Origin: Niebla homalea
Taxonomy: Eukaryota; Ascomycota; Lecanoromycetes; Lecanorales; Ramalinaceae
Direction of reading: 5' to 3'
DNA length: 64,000 bases
Assembly: GCA_019925105.1 (NCBI GenBank)
Contig: JAHGAU010000010.1
Location: 1,116,001-1,180,000, forward strand
Notes under the pieces: generated by a model
What the model saw: the letters and a program-made list of their open reading frames with translations, nothing else
Told to the model about the DNA's origin: nothing
The model's database searches: none
Shown: piece by piece, positions 56,263 through 64,000 of the stretch
How the letters are laid out: every line of letters begins with the position of its first letter
Position numbering within the stretch: the first letter of the stretch is position 1
Program-made: the position numbers and the translations under genes

Positions 56263-58836
56263 TCAGCGGGCGCCAGCGCTCTCCTCTGCCCAGCCATGAA
56301 GGCCCCAGTTGGCACCGCCGCCGAGGCCACCGAAGCCACTGATGCTCGCTTGCTGCTGTCTGTGGCCAAAGGGCTGTTGTGTGGCGCCCTGCGGACGACT
56401 CTGCCGTGCAGGATTCGGTAGATTCTCTTGCGAGAAAGCCGGCAGCGAGACGGCTCGTGCATGTACGCTGCGTGGGGCGAGCAAGCCACCGACCGTTGTT
56501 GAGCCGGGGTTGTTAGATAATTGCATGTTGACGCCCTGGCTCAGGCTGCTGCTGTGACCGCCGCCGTGAGATTGTGCGGAGGGATTTAGATTCAGATTCC
56601 CATTCGAATACGCCTCGTTGACCTTTAGATCTCCAAAGGCCGAGCTTTGTTGACTCCCCATATTCTGATTCTGATTTTGAATCTGTTGCTGCTGATGCTG
56701 CTGCTGTTGCTGAAGAGCAGCGACTGAGTAAGGATCAGGCATCCCTAGCTGCTGTGTGAAATCCTGGTCTTGATCCTGTAGAGACATCTGATTGAGATAC
56801 ACGGCCAGGGGGTTATTGTTCCCCGCATTCAGGACTGATGATGGATTATGACCATGGTGTGATTGGTGGTGAACATGAACGCCTCCTTGCGAATTCGAGC
56901 TCGTGGAACCTGGTGCCGGAGACAGAGCGGCCCTTGTCGGGCTGACTGATGAGCCGGCATTGCTGATGGAAGGATACATCCCGTTCATTGGCGAAGGTGA
57001 GCCAAGGCTCTCGTGCCCTTGCATCGCCTGGTGCTGCTGATGGAGATGCTGCGTCTGGTTGGTGGACTGACGTGGCGCATTTCCACAGCGATCCTTTCCA
57101 AAGTTGATCTTGAAACGAGAATACTCGTCTCTACCACGAATTGCCTCGATCGCCTTGATTGCATTTGCAATGTTGGTAAAATTGACAAACGCGCAGCTCT
57201 TTTCTCTCAGAGCATTCACCAGTTCAATCTCTCCATACTCTGAAAAATCCTGCCTCAGCCGTTCTTCACCCCACGACTCGTCCAGATTGCCAATATACAC
57301 ATTTCGAGAAGCACCGCCGCTGACGGCAAGTGCGATTGCAGGTGGTAAGGCGCCCGAGTGTTTGCCCCACCCGATCTTCAGTCTTCGATTGTGGATCATC
57401 AGACCTTGAACGTGGCTCAAGGCGAAGAAGGAAGCCGCTGACGTGGGATCAATGAACGTGACGAAGCAGATGTGTTTGTCGGGTATGTACCGAACGTGGT
57501 GCAGCAATCCGCCGCGAACGACGTTGCAGATTTCCTCAATGGTCGTCTCGGGATGAATGTTGCCGAGGTATACGGTGCGATTACCCAGGTTACTGACTCC
57601 AGCAGATTGGGTGGCCACAGCGGCGGCAGCAACGGACTGCTGAGCCAACGCATTCGAAATGAGGTCGCGATCGGCGCTATTCAGCATATGTGCGTACCCT
57701 GGAGCAATGCCTAGATACTGTGCCGCGTTTTGCTGCTGAGTCTTGGAAACATACGCACAGCGATCTTTACCGTAGTACACGCGGCGGGGAGCCTGCCACT
57801 TGGGATCTTGTGGCAGCTGTGAGACCGCCTTTATAGCGTTGCTGATGGAGAGAAAATGGACAAATCCAATCGCTTTCTCTCGGACAAGCTTGACCGTGTC
57901 TATGGGCCCAAATTTGCCCAAGTCCTCCCTCAGCTCGGCTTCCGTGACGGTTTCGGGCAAATTGCCCAGATAAACGTTTCTTGATGCCCCTGATTGTTGC
58001 ACCGCGACTTGGACCGACGTTGGCACCTGAGCAGGCTTGCCCCATCCGATCTTGATATCCTGACCACGAATGGCCAGTTTCTTGAGGATAGCATCCGAAT
58101 GGAAGTGAGTGGCGGAACTGCCATCAAGGAATGAAATGAAGGCGCAATTCTTGTCTGGGAGCAAGCGAACCGACTCGATTTGCCCACTCCGCACGTGACC
58201 TAGAATCTCTTCTGCAGACGTCTCTTGCGGAATGTTACCAAGATACACGGTTCTACTACTTGCGTTGCCCATGGTTGGAGCCACTTGGGTTTGGGTGTTG
58301 CTGGCAAACCCCTGGCTGCCAAAATTGCCAAAGTTGCCCGTCGGAGACTGAGGATTGCTCATATACTGCTGGCTCCCGTACCCGACTGCCTGAAATGGCT
58401 GGGAACTGAGAGCGGCGTGCTGTGTGTTCACTGGACTGCCCATTTGCGATTGTTGATTTTGATGATGGGCCACGGCATTCTGCTGCTGGTAGTTGCCAAG
58501 GTTAGTGTACTGGGGCGTGCCGGGCAAGAATGGGCTTCCAAGAAGGAGCTGCGAAGGGAGCAGCGGGGTAAAATTCATGTCAAAGGCCGTTCCCGGCGCC
58601 GTCTGATCATTCGGGTTTGAGGGGAGCGGATCAAAGTGGGCCGCTGTGTTGATTGACATGTTGTTACGACGAGGGTGCCGGTGAGAGTAGCCGCCCGTGC
58701 GTTGTTGATTGGAGGCGTATGCGCCATGAGAGAAGCCGGTGTCATTGCCCAAGCTTTCCGACTTGGAGAATGGGTCATCGAATCGGCCACTTGCACCGTT
58801 GGAGACATTATCGAATATCATGTCTTGTTGCTGCAT
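56263..58836 (-). CDS. MRN1: Four-RRM RNA-binding protein, Mrn1/Nrd1 family
   Basis: A single exon of 857 aa. Four RRMs lie at about 195-265, 284-355, 418-490 and 510-585. Their RNP2 strings are VYLGNIP, VYLGNLP, VYLGNIH and VYIGNLD; RNP1-type strings are CAFISFLD, IGFVHFLS, CFVTFIDP and CAFVNFTN. RRM2 and RRM4 each end in a YGKDRC/FGKDRCG motif, and RRM1 and RRM3 in IGWGK, a paired arrangement typical of yeast Mrn1 and fission-yeast Nrd1. The N- and C-terminal thirds are Gln/Asn/Ser-rich, with a poly-Gln tract near 700. Nrd1 binds mRNAs, regulates the onset of sexual differentiation and joins stress granules; the same role here is inferred. Confidence 0.92.
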   Translation of the reverse strand: MQQQDMIFDNVSNGASGRFDDPFSKSESLGNDTGFSHGAYASNQQRTGGYSHRHPRRNNMSINTAAHFDPLPSNPNDQTAPGTAFDMNFTPLLPSQLLLGSPFLPGTPQYTNLGNYQQQNAVAHHQNQQSQMGSPVNTQHAALSSQPFQAVGYGSQQYMSNPQSPTGNFGNFGSQGFASNTQTQVAPTMGNASSRTVYLGNIPQETSAEEILGHVRSGQIESVRLLPDKNCAFISFLDGSSATHFHSDAILKKLAIRGQDIKIGWGKPAQVPTSVQVAVQQSGASRNVYLGNLPETVTEAELREDLGKFGPIDTVKLVREKAIGFVHFLSISNAIKAVSQLPQDPKWQAPRRVYYGKDRCAYVSKTQQQNAAQYLGIAPGYAHMLNSADRDLISNALAQQSVAAAAVATQSAGVSNLGNRTVYLGNIHPETTIEEICNVVRGGLLHHVRYIPDKHICFVTFIDPTSAASFFALSHVQGLMIHNRRLKIGWGKHSGALPPAIALAVSGGASRNVYIGNLDESWGEERLRQDFSEYGEIELVNALREKSCAFVNFTNIANAIKAIEAIRGRDEYSRFKINFGKDRCGNAPRQSTNQTQHLHQQHQAMQGHESLGSPSPMNGMYPSISNAGSSVSPTRAALSPAPGSTSSNSQGGVHVHHQSHHGHNPSSVLNAGNNNPLAVYLNQMSLQDQDQDFTQQLGMPDPYSVAALQQQQQHQQQQIQNQNQNMGSQQSSAFGDLKVNEAYSNGNLNLNPSAQSHGGGHSSSLSQGVNMQLSNNPGSTTVGGLLAPRSVHARAVSLPAFSQENLPNPARQSRPQGATQQPFGHRQQQASISGFGGLGGGANWGLHGWAEESAGAR

Positions 58837-60389
58837 AGCGAGGAGATGAGGAGAATGGACAAGAGAGCCCTGACGAGCGGCAAGAGTGGCAGCCGTGGTG
58901 ATGGAGGTCGGTGTTCTGATTCAACGCTCCGAACAAACAAGATCTGTCAACTTTTCCGAGGAATTCAACGAGGTGTGGTACACCAGCGGTGCCAGAACAA
59001 TATTAGGGCAAGAATGCCTGAAGGTGTCAGAAGCGAGAACAGCAGTGAGACGTCACCGCAAAATAACAAGGCGACTCACGTAAATGAGAAGGTAGCTGCC
59101 TTTCTTCAAGCGAGAGCGAACAGGATCTCAGCAACACGGTCGACCACTCGTTCAGACTGACTGCTAGTCCTCTCTAGAGCCTTAATGATACACAAGGTGT
59201 ATGAAAGCTGCTTTCAGCAATATCTGTTGCCGGCTGGGCGGGTTGACCGTTGAGGACAAAGGGGGGGATATTAAGGTCGAAGCTGTAATATAAGTACCGT
59301 AGATATTAATGAAGGATTGAAGTATAGAAGGATAGAAGGATAGTCAAAAAATGGAAGAAGCAAAAAAGAATGATTATAAAATGAATGATGTAGATATGGA
59401 TTAAAGAAAGACGTTGGTATGAAAAAGAGGAAGGCTTCGGTCAGGAAGTTAGCGTGAGAGTGAACACTTTCCTATTATTTCTCACTAATCAGGGGTTTCA
59501 GTGCGCTTGTCCTCTTTGGGAAAAAACCCATTTCCTTTAATCCCTTTTCAGTTTTCCTCACTCTCATCTCCCCAGGCAGTGATGGTTCTACAACAGTAGA
59601 GGTAAAGGAATCCCTATTCCTCAGGTTCGCAAAGCTTCTCTACTGCTTGCGACTATGTTCTGACCTCGATCATGACCCTCTGCTTCAACATCGTCTGGGC
59701 AGATGAGGCTCTGGGCGACGGCATATGCCCAATGAAATTTCTTCGTAATCGAGAATCCTACAGGGCTGTTCTGCAATTTAGAGCCGCACATCATGTCCCT
59801 GAAACCATGCACCAATCATATACCTTGGTACTAGTAGTACTGCATCCATACAGTATCCGCATAAATCTCTCAGAGTAGAATTAGGTAGATTACAGCATAG
59901 TTGCCATACTCCGAGTCCTCATTACTATAGGTAGATAAGGATCACCACCGATCGCTAGTACACACCATCTACAGTATTGAATGAGAGCATACTAGATGGT
60001 CTTAGAGAAATAGATGAATAGCCACAACATGATCCAACGTTTTAGCTGGATAGCTGTAATTTTGAAGCCGCGTCAAACGAAATCCGAACTGCATAAGCGA
60101 TCTATAGCTTCTAGCGGGCATCTTGGAAAGTCATGTCAACAGTGAGAAGCCTGACGTGACAAAATGTCATTCTACCATGTTAACGGCCAAGCCATCCTGA
60201 AGCCACGGAATTGTCGACGTCTATGAAACCGAAGCGCACTTCAAGCTCGATACATGATCGGAGTGATCCCAATTGCGAACCATCGCTCTGATGTCTAAGC
60301 CAAACGGACCCGAGTCCCTCCAATGCCACTACGCCTAAGCTCCCATGCGGACTGATGCCTAATGTCAAGCCTGTCTCCAGGTCGCGCCG
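58837..60389. other. Long upstream region of the four-RRM gene
   Basis: About 1.55 kb between the Mrn1-type start and the cdc42 stop, both minus strand. It includes a small purine-rich duplication (ATAGAAGGATAGAAGGATAG near 59324) and T/A-rich stretches (59270-59560). Frames up to 161 codons run antisense across the gene start; none has a motif. A long 5' leader is plausible. Confidence 0.5.
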
Positions 60390-61289
<900 letters not shown>

Positions 61290-62636
61290 GTTCGGATTGC
61301 TATCACCGGTGCAAGAGAGAAAGCGTGTGTACTGAGATTGTCAATTCTCCTTGCCGCCTGGTAACGCCCTGGCCAAGTCCTGAAGGATGGAAGATATACT
61401 GCAGGCGGCGATGAGGGTGGGGAAGGCCTGGGTGTCGGGATAGCGAATAATATGATAGACGATTGAGCGATTTGGTAGATTACGGCGGGGACGACCAAAG
61501 GCTGTCAGAGGCACGACGAGCTGCAGAGTGCTGATGCTGCTGGAGGAGGCGACTCAAGCTCCACGATCGGTCGGATTGACTAGCTTTGTCGTATTTGTCG
61601 TGCCCCTGAGCCTCAGTCAGCTCAATCAGGCCTTTTCTTCACCTTGCACAGTGATGGCCCTCAAACGTGGAGAGCGGGTCGCACACACCTCCTTGGCGCC
61701 GATCGAAATTGCGACGCTTGAGGGACAAAGGGCGGTGGGAGTCTGAGGCTCCGAGCACCCAAGATGGCTTCCAAGCTATGATGGCGTCAGTAGCTATATG
61801 AGGTTGAGGCCAGGGGAGAAGGTGGCAGGCAGACCTGATGGAATGGCAGACGTTGTGGCTCAGCTTCTTGCAGCCGTTGGGAAGAAAGTTGCAGGGCCAA
61901 GAGGGCGCCCGTTTCTCCTCCTCTCGTGGGGTTGCGGGCCCCAATAAATAATGTGTGCTAAATCACCCACACCTACACACGACACGACTGGAATTCGACA
62001 CAATCTTGTGAGCTGCGAATGTCCAAGGAAGCAAAAAGGATCAGTCCGTAGATATCTACTCACACTACTCCAGCCACTGGCCTAGATTCGAAATTTCTAC
62101 GGATTAATTGTCCCAGGTCCATCGTGGTTCTAGAGCCTGGCACGCAGTCCTTGTCAAGGATCCTTCCCCATCTTTCCCCACCACGTCCCTGCCGAGCCTG
62201 CTCATATGACAAGGTAAGTGTCTGGAGCGACAGCAACAGCAACAGCCTTTACGTTATGATGACCCGGCTACGTGACTACTACTATGGATCAAGGCACGAT
62301 ATCAGAGGAGCCTAAGGGCTACAATGGCACGCCTTGGACACGTGTATACAGTGGCCAACTTCCTCCACGTGCAGCCGCAGTACGAGTGAATGCGACTTGC
62401 TCCGATGTGTATCCACGCAACGCACACATGTGATGGGTCCATGCTTTTCGTATCTAGAGAATCCAACATATGTGCGCAGCTACAGAGCATAGCCACTGAG
62501 CTGTAGCAGCAATAGTTATTTACTCGCCGCACCATCTGAGCCGTCATGCTGCCGAATCATCCAAATCGTATCCAATATTTCTAGAATCCTCCTGGTACAG
62601 TCAGCGACTTCTGGTGTAACTTCTCTTACCCTTCCA
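61290..62636. other. Intergenic upstream of cdc42
   Basis: About 1.35 kb between the cdc42 start and the stop of the siderophore-type transporter, both minus strand. It contains the cdc42 promoter and leader. Frames up to 108 codons are motif-free. A C-rich run (CTTCCCCATCTTTCCCCACCACG) lies near 62160. Confidence 0.5.
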
Positions 62637-64000
62637 TCATCGCAAAGTCCTCCTTAACCAAGCTTTCTGTTGGTTGTTCCCTGCTGGACCCTCCTCATCT
62701 CCATCTTGAATGACCCCCGGCGTCGCTCGATCTGTTCCGATCACTTTCCCTTTGACTCGTTGATCCACAGCGTCGAGCTTGTAGTTCTTCATCGCGAGGC
62801 TGAACGGGATCAACGGAGCACAGAAACAGGCTGCGATGATGAGGAGGATGTCCATGGTCTCTTGATAGCTTCGGTCAATGGCCATCTTCTCCAACGACCC
62901 ATCAGCGTAGCTTTTTGCAAGCGTCAGGTTGCCAAAGATAGCTTTGGCGTCGCCTTGTGCCGCCGTCGGTAGGTATTGTTGCAACTTGGGAAGAAGATTG
63001 CCCGTCCAGATCGCGCCTGAGACTGCAGTCCCCACTGCGCCGCCGATCTCGACCACAGTGAGGAACACGGCAGTAGCAGCAGCGACATCTGCGTGATCGA
63101 CTGACGCCTGAACACCCAGCTGCGCCGGCACATTGACCATGCCACCACCTACCCCCACAGCGATCTGGGTGCCCACTATTTGTGCCGTCGAGGCTGATTG
63201 ATTGCGGTATCGGATCATCAGACCGACCCCGAGGAGGTAGATGCAGCCGCCAGCTGTGATGTAGTGCTTGTAATACCGCGTGTATTTGATCAGGAGTGAA
63301 ACGACGATTGAGCTGACGGTGGAAGTGAAAGGAAAGGTTAGGACAATGTGTCCAGCAGCGGTGACCGACTTGGAATGTACGACTTGTAGATAGGAGCTAA
63401 AGTAAGGCTGGATACTGGTAAAGAATACCGCGAAGTAGAAGAAACCAAGGGCACAGCCTGCCAGCACAGTGCGGTTTTTCAGCAACCTTAGCGAGAGGAA
63501 GGGATGTGGCGCCAATCGGTGATTCGACTCCCAGACCGGAAACGCCACCATGCAGACGCTGCCGACCACAAGCATGGCAATAATACTCCCATTGTGCCAT
63601 TTCGATGTAGCCGTTGCAGCGAGTGTCAAGGGGAGAAGAATCAACGAGATTGCAGCTGACAACAACAGTAGGCCCATGACATCAAGGTCGTACCAAAGCT
63701 TTTTCGAACCTCTGCTCAGGCTCTGATCCCGCGATGGTGATGGAGATAGTGTCTCAAATCTGGCGGCTATCCTCATGTTGAGAAATAGGGAGAGGGCCAA
63801 GGGGAGGAAGGCGACCGGAAGGACGATGGACCACATGCCATACCCCCATCGCCAGGTCGTTTGTGCGAGAATGCTGTCTGCTATTGGTGGACCAGCCCAG
63901 ACGGTGAACAAAAACGGAACATCGGGAAGACTGGAGAAGAGGGCGCGATTGAGGAGGTCACTGGTGTCGGCGATGAAGATCTGAATCAAGATTTGCAAGC
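62637..64000 (-). CDS. Siderophore-iron transporter of the MFS Arn/Sit type (5' end beyond window)
   Basis: The C-terminal 453 or so residues are visible; the start lies beyond base 64000. The entry IADTSDLLNRALFSSLPDVPFLFTVWAGPPIA, then WRWGYGMWSIVLPVAFLPLA, is a hallmark of the fungal siderophore transporter family. At least nine further hydrophobic helices follow, with a cytosolic loop (about 70-95) and a GVGGGMVNVPAQ helix. The tail is acidic and charged (DGDEEGPAGNNQQ). Family members import ferri-siderophores by proton symport at the plasma membrane and usually have 14 helices; about ten or eleven are inside the window. Substrate unknown. No intron is visible in this part. Confidence 0.85.
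   Translation of the reverse strand, partial: LQILIQIFIADTSDLLNRALFSSLPDVPFLFTVWAGPPIADSILAQTTWRWGYGMWSIVLPVAFLPLALSLFLNMRIAARFETLSPSPSRDQSLSRGSKKLWYDLDVMGLLLLSAAISLILLPLTLAATATSKWHNGSIIAMLVVGSVCMVAFPVWESNHRLAPHPFLSLRLLKNRTVLAGCALGFFYFAVFFTSIQPYFSSYLQVVHSKSVTAAGHIVLTFPFTSTVSSIVVSLLIKYTRYYKHYITAGGCIYLLGVGLMIRYRNQSASTAQIVGTQIAVGVGGGMVNVPAQLGVQASVDHADVAAATAVFLTVVEIGGAVGTAVSGAIWTGNLLPKLQQYLPTAAQGDAKAIFGNLTLAKSYADGSLEKMAIDRSYQETMDILLIIAACFCAPLIPFSLAMKNYKLDAVDQRVKGKVIGTDRATPGVIQDGDEEGPAGNNQQKAWLRRTLR

Overview
This window is nuclear DNA of a filamentous ascomycete (Pezizomycotina); I cannot resolve the class. The genes are split by short introns (46-126 bp, plus one of 197 bp) with GT..AG borders. 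The gene set is fungal: a two-SDR Fox2, a FarA/CTF1-like Zn2Cys6 regulator, an Ecl1-type zinc protein, a Mrn1/Nrd1-type four-RRM protein, a Sit/Arn transporter and an Ecm14 pseudopeptidase. The first 5.2 kb is AT-rich and almost free of CpA and TpG while CpG survives, the signature of repeat-induced point mutation (RIP). Exon borders were worked out by hand from frame continuity, family motifs and splice signals.

Layout. 1-5260: RIP-degraded repeat island with two 160-bp LTR-like direct copies and a minus-strand Ty1/copia polyprotein relic. 5.5-11 kb: RING-H2 protein, V-ATPase subunit e, Tda10/glycerate-kinase-like P-loop kinase, and a Fhit/Hnt2-type HIT hydrolase. 11.2-17.5 kb: peroxisomal Fox2 directly followed by a FarA/CTF1-like regulator, with two CCTCGG hexamers just upstream of fox2. 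18-28 kb: a LysM protein without signal peptide, Rad4/XPC, a CoA-binding Rossmann protein and Ecm14. 28-36 kb: Syt1-type Arf GEF, mitochondrial KAS (Cem1) and mitoribosomal mL46, the last two sharing a divergent promoter. 35.8-39.5 kb: a gene-poor, decayed stretch with a broken secreted-protein-like gene, a NiCoT nickel/cobalt transporter pseudogene and a TGTACAC repeat cluster. 39.5-64 kb: a conserved unknown, CRIPT, Drs2-type flippase, Ecl1-like protein, YL1/Vps72, a Jsn1/Puf1-type PUF+RRM protein, a Mrn1/Nrd1-type RNA-binding protein, Cdc42, and a siderophore transporter cut by the window end.

Most genes are single-copy housekeeping functions in divergent or convergent pairs rather than a pathway cluster. 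The clearest functional link is the fatty-acid pair fox2 plus FarA/CTF1-like regulator. I found no CRISPR array, tRNA or rRNA gene, secondary-metabolite cluster or intact transposon, and nothing I would call a wholly new system. The strongest leads are the fox2-regulator pair, the NiCoT pseudogene, the broken secreted-like gene at 36 kb and the strand-resolved RIP footprint in the terminal island.
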